Shown one piece after another: positions 29,066 to 37,337 of a stretch of 52,250 nucleotides of DNA. Source of the DNA: Bacillus sp. sid0103 (GTDB taxonomy: Bacteria > Bacillota > Bacilli > Bacillales_B > DSM-18226); NCBI RefSeq assembly GCF_019219025.1, contig NZ_JAHUWN010000040.1:1-52250 (forward strand), written 5' to 3'. Position 1 is the stretch's first letter, and every line of letters begins with the position of its first letter. The position numbers were made by a program, and so were the translations under genes. Below the pieces are notes generated by a model that had not been told where the DNA came from, searched no databases, and was given only the letters and a program-made list of their open reading frames with translations.

Positions 29066-30682
29066 ATGAAGTCTGTGAATCAATCAAAGGCTCTGTTTAG
29101 AGGGGCTTTTATCTTAATGCTTGCGGCGTTAATCACCAAAATTTTAAGTGCTTTTTATCGAATTCCCTTTCAGAACATTGTCGGAGATATTGGTTTTTAC
29201 ATATACCAGCAAGTGTACCCGTTCTATGGGATTGCCATTGTCCTTTCCACGACAGGCTTTCCGGTCGTTATTTCTAAGCTATATGCAGAGCAGAAACAAA
29301 ATGGTGATGAAGTAAAATCACGGCTCCTGCTGTTTGTCTCATTTATTTATTTGCAATTATTTGGTTTTCTTTGTTTTTTGGTTCTTTATTTTGGGGCAGG
29401 CAGGATCGCTGTTTGGATGAATGACCCTCAACTATCCATTCTATTACGGGTTGTCTCGATTGTGTTTTTGCTGTTTCCGTTGATGTCAATCCTGCGCGGC
29501 TATTACCAAGGGATTGGCAACATGGTTCCGACTGCCTTATCCCAGGTCGGAGAACAGTCGACACGGGTAGTAACGATTCTTTTCCTGTCCTATCTGTTTA
29601 TGGAAAAAGATTATTCACTATATCTTGTCGGCGGCGGGGCCATGTTTGGCTCGATTACAGGCAGTATGGTTTCAGGAATCATCTTGTTTATGTTTTTATG
29701 GTTCCGTAAAGAATGGAAGGTAATAGCCCCTAAACTAGGGATATTTCAAAGCTATGTTGGCGAGGCCAAAAGGATCTTCAAGGCACTAGTCTTTCAAGGT
29801 CTAACGGTTTGTATCAGCGGGATGCTGATGATTTTTATCCAATTAGGAGATTCCTTAAATCTCTTCTCCTTGCTGGTTTCAAGCGGGATAGAACAAGACA
29901 TGGCAAAGGGGCTTAAAGGGATATTTGACCGGGGGCAGCCGCTAATTCAGTTAGGTACCATTGCGGCGACCTCGATGTCTTTAACACTCGTTCCCTTAAT
30001 CACAAGGGAACGTTTATCGGCCAAACCGGAGTTTTTACAACACAAAATTCAAGTAGCGCTAAAAGTAAGTGTCATTATTGGTGTTGGGGCATCGGCAGGA
30101 CTCTGGGCAATTATTGAACCAACCAATACAATGCTTTTTGAAAATAACGCTGGGTCTGAGGTCTTAGGTGTACTTGGTTTTTTAATTTTATTTACATCAA
30201 TTACATCAACAATCATTGCGATTATGCAGGGGCTTGGTGTCATGCTGTTTCCCGCAATCGCTGTACTATGTGCCTTTCCAGTGAAATATATTCTAAATAG
30301 TGTGTTCGTGCCCATATATGGAACAATGGGTGCCGCCATTGCTTCGCTGGTTTCATTAGGACTCGTCACGACTTTGTTATTCGTTCACTTTAAAAAGATA
30401 GCACCGTTTTCATTATTTTCTCTGCACTTTTGGCGGACAGTGTTAATGGCGACAGCGGCAATGGTCCTTTTTTTAAAAGTTTATTTATATATGTGGGGCT
30501 CTCATGATGTGGGACGAATAGAGGCCGTCTTTCAATCGTTGAGTTCTGCGATATTGGGTGGATTCCTCTTCTTATTGGTGATGATTAGAGGTAGAGTGTT
30601 TCGTAAGGAAGAACTATCATTATTTCCATTTGGAAGTAAATTAATAAAATTAATGGCCCGAAAGGATCGAACTAAATGGTGA
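29066..30682 (+). CDS. yabM: SpoVB/MurJ-family polysaccharide flippase (YabM)
   Basis: Integral membrane protein of the MOP (MATE-like) exporter superfamily, 538 residues with about 14 hydrophobic segments starting at residue 10. Relatives move lipid-linked cell-wall precursors; B. subtilis has several paralogues (SpoVB, YabM, YtgP/MurJ), and the position between spoVT and mazG corresponds to YabM. The substrate is not proven. ATG 29066 follows AGGTGG. It overlaps mazG by 7 bases, so coupling is likely. Confidence 0.88.
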   Translation: MKSVNQSKALFRGAFILMLAALITKILSAFYRIPFQNIVGDIGFYIYQQVYPFYGIAIVLSTTGFPVVISKLYAEQKQNGDEVKSRLLLFVSFIYLQLFGFLCFLVLYFGAGRIAVWMNDPQLSILLRVVSIVFLLFPLMSILRGYYQGIGNMVPTALSQVGEQSTRVVTILFLSYLFMEKDYSLYLVGGGAMFGSITGSMVSGIILFMFLWFRKEWKVIAPKLGIFQSYVGEAKRIFKALVFQGLTVCISGMLMIFIQLGDSLNLFSLLVSSGIEQDMAKGLKGIFDRGQPLIQLGTIAATSMSLTLVPLITRERLSAKPEFLQHKIQVALKVSVIIGVGASAGLWAIIEPTNTMLFENNAGSEVLGVLGFLILFTSITSTIIAIMQGLGVMLFPAIAVLCAFPVKYILNSVFVPIYGTMGAAIASLVSLGLVTTLLFVHFKKIAPFSLFSLHFWRTVLMATAAMVLFLKVYLYMWGSHDVGRIEAVFQSLSSAILGGFLFLLVMIRGRVFRKEELSLFPFGSKLIKLMARKDRTKW

Positions 30683-32142
30683 AAAAGATTGAAATTCTTG
30701 GTTTAGGTGCAGGAGATTTGGAGCAGCTCCCCGTTGGTGTGTATAAGAAATTACTGAATGCAGGTGAGGTATTTTTACGGACGAAAGAGCATCCAGTTGT
30801 TGCGGAATTGGAGAAAGAAGGCTTTATCTATACCTCCTTTGATGCAATTTATGAAAAGCACGATCAATTTGAAGAAGTATATGAAGAAATAGTCCAGACC
30901 CTACTGGGTAAGGCTGACCGCGAGACGGTGGTTTATGCTGTCCCTGGACATCCACTAGTGGCGGAGCGGACCGTACAGCTGCTGTTAGAGTATGGTCCAC
31001 AGCGGTCGATTGAAATTACCGTTGGCGGTGGTCAAAGCTTTATTGACGCCTTATTTACGTCGGTAAAAATGGATCCAATTGAAGGGTTTCAATTACTGGA
31101 CGGTACATCCCTAAACAAAGAGCAGCTGCAAATTGACCAACATATGATTATAGGCCAGGTATACGACCAATTCGTTGCATCCAACATAAAATTAACTCTG
31201 ATGGAAAAATTGCCTGATGATTACATGGTGTATATCGTAACGGCTGCCGGCAGCAGTCAGGAAGTCATCGAAAAAGTACCATTGTATGAGCTGGACCGAA
31301 ATGTTTCAATCAACAATCTAACGTCTGTTTATATCCCGCCCGTCAAAGAGGAACAGATTCTCTTGAAGAATTTTTCAAAGCTTAGGGAAATTATTGCGGA
31401 ACTTAGGAGTCCAACGGGCTGTCCATGGGACCGGGAACAAACCCATGAATCGTTAAAAAAATACTTAATTGAAGAAACCTACGAAGTGATTGATGCCATC
31501 AATAGCGGCGATATTGACCATTTAATCGAAGAGCTAGGCGATGTGCTCCTCCAAGTCATGCTTCACGCGCAAATTGGTGAGGATGAGGGTTATTTTTCAA
31601 TTGATGACATTATTGAAGGTCTATCAGCGAAAATGATTCGACGCCATCCCCATGTTTTCGGAACTGGTAAAGCCGATAACGCAGAAGAGGTTGTTCAAAA
31701 TTGGCAGGAGATAAAGAAACAGGAAAAGGGTGATGTACCGACTTCTTTATTAGAGGGAGTGTCGATGGCATTACCAAATCTGCTAAGAGCGTTTGAGCTC
31801 CAAAAGAAAGCAGCCAAGGTTGGTTTTGATTGGCAGGAAATTACCCCTGCCTTGGAGAAAGTGAAAGAAGAGTTCGAAGAATTTGTGCATGAATTAGATG
31901 GAACAGAAGAAGGCATGGTCCGAGCCAAAGGGGAATTTGGTGATTTATTATTTGCATTTGTGAATGTAGCCAGATTCTTAAAGATCCAACCAGAAGAAGC
32001 CTTGTTTGAAACGAACGAAAAGTTTACCCGCCGGTTTCAGTTTGTCGAGGAAAAGGTCAAGGAAAGCGGCCGGACATTTGCGGAACATACACTCGAACAA
32101 CTTGACCAGTATTGGGACGAAGCAAAACGAACAGGTATGTAA
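30676..32142 (+). CDS. mazG: Tetrapyrrole methylase-MazG fusion, nucleoside triphosphate pyrophosphohydrolase (YabN)
   Basis: Two-part protein of 488 residues. The N-terminal 220 or so residues form a tetrapyrrole (SAM-dependent) methylase domain with LGLGAGDLEQLP and VPGHPLVAERT; its substrate is unknown. The C-terminal part has two MazG units: the active one with CPWDREQTHESLKKYL, EETYEVIDAI and EELGDVLLQV, and a second with EFGDLLFAFVNVARF. It hydrolyses nucleotides, probably noncanonical ones. The fusion is standard for Bacillus. Confidence 0.95.
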   Translation: MVKKIEILGLGAGDLEQLPVGVYKKLLNAGEVFLRTKEHPVVAELEKEGFIYTSFDAIYEKHDQFEEVYEEIVQTLLGKADRETVVYAVPGHPLVAERTVQLLLEYGPQRSIEITVGGGQSFIDALFTSVKMDPIEGFQLLDGTSLNKEQLQIDQHMIIGQVYDQFVASNIKLTLMEKLPDDYMVYIVTAAGSSQEVIEKVPLYELDRNVSINNLTSVYIPPVKEEQILLKNFSKLREIIAELRSPTGCPWDREQTHESLKKYLIEETYEVIDAINSGDIDHLIEELGDVLLQVMLHAQIGEDEGYFSIDDIIEGLSAKMIRRHPHVFGTGKADNAEEVVQNWQEIKKQEKGDVPTSLLEGVSMALPNLLRAFELQKKAAKVGFDWQEITPALEKVKEEFEEFVHELDGTEEGMVRAKGEFGDLLFAFVNVARFLKIQPEEALFETNEKFTRRFQFVEEKVKESGRTFAEHTLEQLDQYWDEAKRTGM

Positions 32143-32178
32143 AAAAGCGGAAGTGCACTGAGAGCTGGAGCTGTACAG
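32143..32178. repeat. Two-end remnant of the AGCTCCAGCGCC repeat
   Basis: AAGCGGAAGTGCACTG is joined to GAGCTGGAGCTGTACAG, the two ends of the full repeat with the middle deleted. It lies between mazG and rqcP. Confidence 0.65.
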
Positions 32179-32217
32179 TAAAGTTACAACTAATATTTCA
32201 ATAAGGGGGACACAGAC

Positions 32218-32493
32218 ATGCGTCTTGATAAATTTTTAAAAGTTTCTCGTTTAATTAAAAGAAGAACGTTGGCAAAAGAAGTATCAGATCAAGGACGAAT
32301 CGAAATTAATGGAAAAGAGGCAAAGGCTAGTTCAATCGTTAAAGTCGGTGATGAATTAACGATCCGTTTAGGGCAAAGGAAGGTAACGGCGCGGATTGAT
32401 CGGATTCAAGATACTACCCGCAAAGAAGATGCGGCAGAAATGTATACGATTATTAACGAAGAAAGAATTAGCACAACAGAATCCCCCTTTTAG
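32218..32493 (+). CDS. rqcP: RqcP, S4-domain ribosome quality control factor (YabO)
   Basis: Small S4-type RNA-binding protein (Hsp15 family) that works with RqcH to add alanine tails on stalled 50S subunits in B. subtilis. The S4 motif MRLDKFLKVSRLIKRRTLAKE and the EINGKEAKASSIVKVGD loop are conserved; 91 residues. AAGGGGG precedes the ATG. It shares a neighbourhood with pth and lysS, but direct operon linkage is only with mazG. Confidence 0.95.
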   Translation: MRLDKFLKVSRLIKRRTLAKEVSDQGRIEINGKEAKASSIVKVGDELTIRLGQRKVTARIDRIQDTTRKEDAAEMYTIINEERISTTESPF

Positions 32494-32502
32494 GAACGGG
32501 GT

Positions 32503-32530
32503 TCTAATTCACCTATCCCTCACATAAAAT
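32503..32530 (+). promoter_or_regulatory. Candidate sigma-E promoter of yabP-yabQ
   Basis: TCTAATT (32503-32509), 13 bases, CATAAAAT (32523-32530), resembling sigma-E (ATATT-type -35, CATACANT -10). B. subtilis yabP-yabQ is sigma-E dependent. Confidence 0.5.
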
Positions 32531-32569
32531 TTATCAAAAAGGTTGTACAAATGATTGTGAGGGATGTTA

Positions 32570-32872
32570 ATGAGCCAATATTATGAGAGTAATCCGGCAA
32601 AGAGCAGTGTTCCAGACCATGATGTCATCATGAGGGGCCGAAAGTTGCTTGATATCACGGGTGTTAAACAAGTAGAAAGTTTTGATAATGAGGAGTTTTT
32701 ACTCGAAACTTCAATGGGATTTTTAGCGATCAAAGGGCAAAACCTGCAAATGAAAAATTTAGATGTAGAAAAGGGGCTTGTTTCAATAAAGGGGAAAATT
32801 TTTGATTTAGTTTACCTCGATGAACATCATGGGGAGAAAGCTAAAGGATTCTTTAGTAAGTTATTCCGATGA
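32570..32872 (+). CDS. yabP: Sporulation protein YabP
   Basis: Spore-coat-associated YabP/YqfC family protein needed for normal sporulation (cortex and coat stage); molecular role unknown. GRKLLDITGVKQVESFDNEEFLL and LAIKGQNLQMKNLDVEKGLVSIKG are conserved. ATG 32570 is six bases behind GTGAGGG and gives 100 residues; ATG 32564 overlaps that site. The end overlaps yabQ by 4 bases. Confidence 0.95.
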   Translation: MSQYYESNPAKSSVPDHDVIMRGRKLLDITGVKQVESFDNEEFLLETSMGFLAIKGQNLQMKNLDVEKGLVSIKGKIFDLVYLDEHHGEKAKGFFSKLFR

Positions 32873-33501
32873 ACCTTTCGACTCAATTCTTCACATTGCT
32901 TTCGATGATTGGAATGGGCACATTGTTTGGGGCAATGTTCGACACCTATCAACGGTTTTTAAATCGGCCGAAACGAAAGCAATGGATTGTATTTTTCAAT
33001 GATTTACTCTTTTGGGTTATCCAGGCCTTGGTTATCTTCTATACCTTGTTTTTGGTCAATAATGGCGAGCTTAGATTTTATATCTTCCTCGCTCTTATTT
33101 GTGGATTTGCCGCATACCAGAGTTTATTTAAAGGGATTTATCTTAAGTTACTTGAATTTGTCATAAAATCAATCATCGCGATCAGCCTTTTTATCAAAAA
33201 GACTTTCCAGCTCTTAATTTATAAACCAATCGTTGGTCTTATTCAGTTACTTATTATCATAATCATTGCGATTGGCAGGGGCCTTTTCTCTCTTGTTAAA
33301 TTTATTAGCAAGGTATTACTATTTATAGTGAAAATCATATTAGTCCCGTTACAAAAAATCTTGTTAATTTTTTGGAAACTTTTGCCGAAAAGTATTAAAA
33401 AATACGTCGAGAAGTTATATAATAGAACGGCAGGAATTTTCAAGAGAATCAGGAATTATATTACTAAGTTTATTAATAGATGGAAAAAACCAAAAGAGTA
33501 A
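32869..33501 (+). CDS. yabQ: Spore cortex biosynthesis membrane protein YabQ
   Basis: Polytopic membrane protein required for cortex formation in B. subtilis, made in the mother cell. The N-terminal STQFFTLLSMIGMGTLFGAMFD and the FFNDLLFWVIQALVIF region fit the family. About four hydrophobic segments in residues 5-145 are followed by a strongly basic C-terminal tail (about 150-210). It overlaps yabP by 4 bases and is likely translated by coupling. Confidence 0.93.
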   Translation: MNLSTQFFTLLSMIGMGTLFGAMFDTYQRFLNRPKRKQWIVFFNDLLFWVIQALVIFYTLFLVNNGELRFYIFLALICGFAAYQSLFKGIYLKLLEFVIKSIIAISLFIKKTFQLLIYKPIVGLIQLLIIIIIAIGRGLFSLVKFISKVLLFIVKIILVPLQKILLIFWKLLPKSIKKYVEKLYNRTAGIFKRIRNYITKFINRWKKPKE

Positions 33502-33514
33502 GGCGGTGAGGGAA

Positions 33515-33898
33515 ATGGGAGCAGAACAAAAGAGAAGTGTATCTAAGATTCAGACAACCTATGTAAAACAGCAAGAATATGCGGAAATTGCTTCGGCTAG
33601 GAAAAAGAAATTATTAGCACGAAGGCTGACGATGTTTCTGGTTTTTGCTAGCTTTCTCTCTTACTTCATGATTTCCAGTAACATTTCCCAAACAGCGAAG
33701 CTTAATGCTAAAATCGCACAGAAGAAGCAGCTGAATCACGAGTTAACGAAGTTAAAGGATCAGCGGGACATTCTAAATGAAAATATTATTAAATTAAATG
33801 ATGATGATTATATTGCAAAGCTGGCCAGAAAAGAATACTTTTTCTCCGAAAAAGGTGAAATTATTTTTAATATCCCAGATGAAAACAAGGGAAAATGA
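33515..33898 (+). CDS. divIC: Cell division protein DivIC
   Basis: Bitopic septal protein (FtsB-like) that forms the DivIB-DivIC-FtsL complex. A basic cytoplasmic start leads to one membrane helix (MFLVFASFLSYFMISSNI, roughly 40-58), then a coiled coil (about 63-100) and the conserved DDYIAKLARKEYFFSEKGEI. ATG 33515 gives 127 residues; GTG 33506 is also in frame, and the ribosome site AAGGCGGTGAGG can serve either. Confidence 0.95.
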   Translation: MGAEQKRSVSKIQTTYVKQQEYAEIASARKKKLLARRLTMFLVFASFLSYFMISSNISQTAKLNAKIAQKKQLNHELTKLKDQRDILNENIIKLNDDDYIAKLARKEYFFSEKGEIIFNIPDENKGK

Positions 33899-33915
33899 AC
33901 CATTTTATAGTCATA

Positions 33916-33945
33916 TTGACACTGATTTTTTTCTTTTTGTATAAT
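33916..33945 (+). promoter_or_regulatory. Sigma-A promoter of yabR
   Basis: TTGACA (33916-33921), 18 bases, TATAAT (33940-33945). Both hexamers are consensus. Confidence 0.85.
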
Positions 33946-33993
33946 ATAGAGTAAGATTGATTTTTTATACTTTTAAGGAGGAACATTCTTTTT

Positions 33994-34425
33994 ATGTCAA
34001 TTGAAGTAGGCAGCAAGTTACAAGGGAAGGTAACCGGGATTACTAATTTTGGAGCGTTTGTGGAGCTGCCGGAGGGCTCAACAGGACTCGTGCACATCAG
34101 TGAGGTCGCTGATAATTATGTAAAAGATATTAATGACCATTTGAAGGTTGGCGACCAAGTAGAGGTAAAAGTCATAAATGTTGAGAAGGATGGGAAGATT
34201 GGACTGTCGATTAAAAAGGCAAAGGATCGACCAGAGTCACAGCAAAGATCTAACTCACACTCACAACGCCCTCGTCAGGGTAGAAATAACGATCGCAATA
34301 ATGCTAAGCCGGAAAATTTTGAAAGCAAAATGGCAAAATTCTTAAAAGATAGCGAGGATCGTTTATCATCCTTAAAAAGGAACACAGAGTCCAAACGTGG
34401 CGGAAGAGGAGCTAAGCGGGGGTAA
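33994..34425 (+). CDS. yabR: S1-domain RNA-binding protein YabR
   Basis: One S1 domain (about residues 5-72: GSKLQGKVTGITNFGAFVEL, GLVHISEVA, GDQVEVKVINVEKDGKIGLS) and a basic, low-complexity tail rich in S, R, Q and N with SKRGGRGAKRG at the end. General stress protein GSP13-like; function in translation or RNA metabolism is inferred. AAGGAGG lies upstream, with a strong promoter and its own terminator, so it is expressed separately. Confidence 0.94.
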   Translation: MSIEVGSKLQGKVTGITNFGAFVELPEGSTGLVHISEVADNYVKDINDHLKVGDQVEVKVINVEKDGKIGLSIKKAKDRPESQQRSNSHSQRPRQGRNNDRNNAKPENFESKMAKFLKDSEDRLSSLKRNTESKRGGRGAKRG

Positions 34426-34480
34426 CTTGCTGCTAAACTTTTTATAGATAAAGAGAGGATTCACTTCCTATCAATATCGT

Positions 34481-34513
34481 AAGACAGGTCATAAATGGAC
34501 CTGTCTTTTTTTG
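34481..34513 (+). terminator. Terminator after yabR
   Basis: Perfect 10-bp stem AAGACAGGTC / GACCTGTCTT (34481-34507) with a 7-base loop and a long T-run. In B. subtilis a tRNA pair follows yabR; none is seen here. Confidence 0.92.
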
Positions 34514-34535
34514 TTTTATATGAAAAAATCGAAAA

Positions 34536-34586
34536 AAAGGGTGTCAGGCACCATGTGAATTCTTCACATGGTGCCTGACACCCTTT
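34536..34586. repeat. 24-bp perfect inverted repeat with GTGTCAGGCACC core
   Basis: Left arm 34536-34559 and right arm 34563-34586 are exact reverse complements, separated by TTC. The arms contain GGTGTCAGGCACCATGTGAA-like blocks, themselves holding the shorter palindrome GTGTCAGGCAC. Right-arm end is TTTC, a poor terminator tail. I believe GGTGCCTGACACC motifs recur in related genomes, but cannot confirm. Confidence 0.85.
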
Positions 34587-34665
34587 CATCAATGATGACA
34601 CTCAACGATGAACGATGACATCCAACGACACTATTTAATATTATTTGAATGATAATAGTGAAAAC

Positions 34666-34730
34666 AGTCGAACGATTTTTTTTGCTTGTTCATCAATTTG
34701 ACAAACTTTGATGTCTATTAAACTTATAAT
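34666..34730 (+). promoter_or_regulatory. Spo0A-activated sigma-A promoter of spoIIE (21-bp spacer)
   Basis: TTGACA (34698-34703), a 21-base spacer, TATAAT (34725-34730). This overlong spacing is the hallmark of spoIIE and spoIIG promoters used by sigma-A with Spo0A~P. A box-like AGTCGAA lies at 34666-34672, and TTTGTCAAA on the minus strand overlaps the -35. Confidence 0.85.
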
Positions 34731-34764
34731 TATCTGAACAATGAAAAAATAGGGAGTGTGATTT

Positions 34765-37242
34765 ATGGAAAAGACACATGCTAGTTTCATAGAACCTGCC
34801 AGTGAAGTTAATCTTCATTCATCCAAATGGGCTTTGCAGAGTGGATTGAAAAAAATTCAACTAATGCTGGAGTCCTTTTTCATAAAAAAGGGGTTCTTGT
34901 TATTATTGGTTGGTTTTTTGCTAGGACGGGCCCTGATTTTGGCGAAGTTGACTCCTTTTTGCCTTCCTTATTTTGCCTCTGTTTATTTAATTAAGCGTGA
35001 TCGGGCACCGCTTGCCTTGATCGGACTTGTAATCGGAGCAGTGACCATTTCACTAACAAACGCTGCCTTTACCTTTATCGTGACCCTTTGTTTTATCGTT
35101 ATTTTCCGAATAAGCAAGAAATGGGTAAAAAACGAGTTGAAAGCTTTACCTTATTTTGTCGGGATTATACTTGGACTGGGGAAACTAGCTGAAGCGTTTA
35201 TCCTTTCGACACAATTAACGCTATATGATTTCATGATGGTCGGGGTCCAAACAAGTCTTGCGTTTATATTAACGCTGATATTTTTACAAAGTATCCCATT
35301 GTTGACCTTTAACAAACGGAGACAATTGTTAAAAACTGAAGAAATCGTCTGCTTAATTATTATGCTCGCTTCGATCATGACTGGGACGATCGGCTGGAAG
35401 GTATATGACTTGTCGGTTGAGCATATCTTGTCGAGATACCTAGTACTAGTGTTCTCTTTTATTGCGGGAGCAACAGTGGGTTCCACCGTTGGGGTGGTCA
35501 CAGGGTTAATCTTTAGTCTTGCGAGTGTCTCTAGCTTTTACCATATGAGTCTACTTGCTTTTTCAGGTGTTCTGGGCGGTCTAATGAAGGAAGGGAAGAA
35601 GATTGGTGTATCGATTGGCTTATTTATTGCCACACTCCTCATCGGCATGTATGGGGAAGGCGGCGATGGCACCATCCTGCTAACAGTTTTGGAAACCGCA
35701 GCTGCCGTCTTCTTATTCCTACTCACACCGCAGGTATTAACTTCACGATTGGCAAAATATATCCCTGGTACGCCCGAATACACAGCGGAACAGCAAAAAT
35801 ATATGCGGAAAATGCGCGATGTCACCGCGCAGCGGGTTTCGCAATTCTCGAATGTCTTCCATGCCTTGTCCAAAAGCTTTTCACAAATGGAAGTCCAGCC
35901 AAGGGAGGACGAAAGTGAACGGGAAATGGATTACTTTATGAGCAACGTCACCGAAAAAACCTGCCAAACCTGCTTTAAGAAGGAACAATGCTGGGCGAGT
36001 AATTTTAATACAACCTATGCCTATATGGAAGAAATTATTCACGAAATGGACCAAAATAATGGGAATGTTTCTTCTAAACTAACACGAGAATGGGAGAAGA
36101 TTTGCACCCGTTCCAAAAAAGTATATGAATCGATTGGACAGGAATTAACCTTTTTCCAAGCCAATCAAAAACTAAAAAGGCAGGTTCAAGAAAGCCGCAA
36201 GCTGGTGGCCGACCAACTATTAGGCGTGTCCGAAGTTATGGAGAATTTTGCGAAAGAGATTCAACGAGAAAGAGAAAATCATCACAAACAAGAAGAGCAA
36301 ATTATGGAGGCGATGCAATCATTCGGGATCCATATTGAACAGGTAGAAATTTATAGCCTTGAACAAGGAAATGTCGATATTGAAATGTCTCTACCATTTT
36401 GCAATGGCCACGGGGAATGTGAAAAGCTGATTGCGCCGATGTTGTCAGACATTCTCGGGGAGACCATCGTGGTTAAAATGGAAGAATGTGCAACCATCCC
36501 GAATGATTTTTGCCATGTGACGTTTAGGTCGTCCAAGGCGTATACGGTCCAGACAGGTGTGGCCCATGCCGCTAAGGATGGCGGTCTTGTTTCGGGCGAT
36601 AGCTATTCGACGATTGAACTGGGGTTTGGAAAATATGCGATTGCCATCAGTGATGGGATGGGAAATGGCGAAAGAGCGCATTACGAGAGTAAAGAAACAT
36701 TGCTTCTTTTGCAAAAAATCCTCCAATCCGGAATTGAGGAAAAGGTAGCAATTAAATCGGTTAATTCGATCCTTTCACTCCGAACGACAGATGAAATTTT
36801 TTCTACATTAGACTTAGCGATGATTGATCTGCAAAATGCATCAGCAAAGTTTCTTAAAATTGGTTCGACACCTAGCTTTATTAAACGAGGAAATAAAATT
36901 ATTAAAATCCAGGCTAGCAATTTGCCGATTGGGATGATTCAAGAATTTGAAGTAGATGTGGTAAGTGAACAATTAAAAGCCGGCGATTTACTCATCATGA
37001 TGAGTGATGGGGTATTTGAAGGACCTTTGCATGTCGAGAACTATGATTTATGGATGAAGCGAAAATTACAAGGATTAGAAACAGATGACCCACAAGAAGT
37101 AGCTGATTTAATCCTTGAGGAAGTAATTCGATCGAGATCGGAGGTCATCCATGATGATATGACGGTGACTGTTGCAAAAATAAAACATAATACCCCGAAA
37201 TGGGCATCGATTCCTGTTCAAAAATTAAAGCGTCAAGCCTAA
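34765..37242 (+). CDS. spoIIE: Stage II sporulation protein E (PP2C phosphatase)
   Basis: Bifunctional membrane protein: helps polar septation with FtsZ and, as a PP2C phosphatase, dephosphorylates SpoIIAA to free sigma-F in the forespore. N-terminal residues 45-330 hold about ten membrane segments, a central regulatory region follows, and the C-terminal phosphatase keeps the metal aspartates D612, D630, D748 and the HDD pair D797/D798, offset by two from B. subtilis. 825 residues, full length. The promoter has the spoIIE-type 21-bp spacing. Confidence 0.98.
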   Translation: MEKTHASFIEPASEVNLHSSKWALQSGLKKIQLMLESFFIKKGFLLLLVGFLLGRALILAKLTPFCLPYFASVYLIKRDRAPLALIGLVIGAVTISLTNAAFTFIVTLCFIVIFRISKKWVKNELKALPYFVGIILGLGKLAEAFILSTQLTLYDFMMVGVQTSLAFILTLIFLQSIPLLTFNKRRQLLKTEEIVCLIIMLASIMTGTIGWKVYDLSVEHILSRYLVLVFSFIAGATVGSTVGVVTGLIFSLASVSSFYHMSLLAFSGVLGGLMKEGKKIGVSIGLFIATLLIGMYGEGGDGTILLTVLETAAAVFLFLLTPQVLTSRLAKYIPGTPEYTAEQQKYMRKMRDVTAQRVSQFSNVFHALSKSFSQMEVQPREDESEREMDYFMSNVTEKTCQTCFKKEQCWASNFNTTYAYMEEIIHEMDQNNGNVSSKLTREWEKICTRSKKVYESIGQELTFFQANQKLKRQVQESRKLVADQLLGVSEVMENFAKEIQRERENHHKQEEQIMEAMQSFGIHIEQVEIYSLEQGNVDIEMSLPFCNGHGECEKLIAPMLSDILGETIVVKMEECATIPNDFCHVTFRSSKAYTVQTGVAHAAKDGGLVSGDSYSTIELGFGKYAIAISDGMGNGERAHYESKETLLLLQKILQSGIEEKVAIKSVNSILSLRTTDEIFSTLDLAMIDLQNASAKFLKIGSTPSFIKRGNKIIKIQASNLPIGMIQEFEVDVVSEQLKAGDLLIMMSDGVFEGPLHVENYDLWMKRKLQGLETDDPQEVADLILEEVIRSRSEVIHDDMTVTVAKIKHNTPKWASIPVQKLKRQA

Positions 37243-37337
37243 ACGAGTTATTTTATACAGTCACCTATTAAAATATGTATAAATCACCTTCTTCCCGTCG
37301 AAAATGGTACCAATACATGTAGTGGAGGGAGAAGGTT

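Noticed and set aside
34426..34764. tRNA genes between yabR and spoIIE
   Set aside because: B. subtilis has a pair here, but no cloverleaf or GGTTCRANTCC arm is visible.
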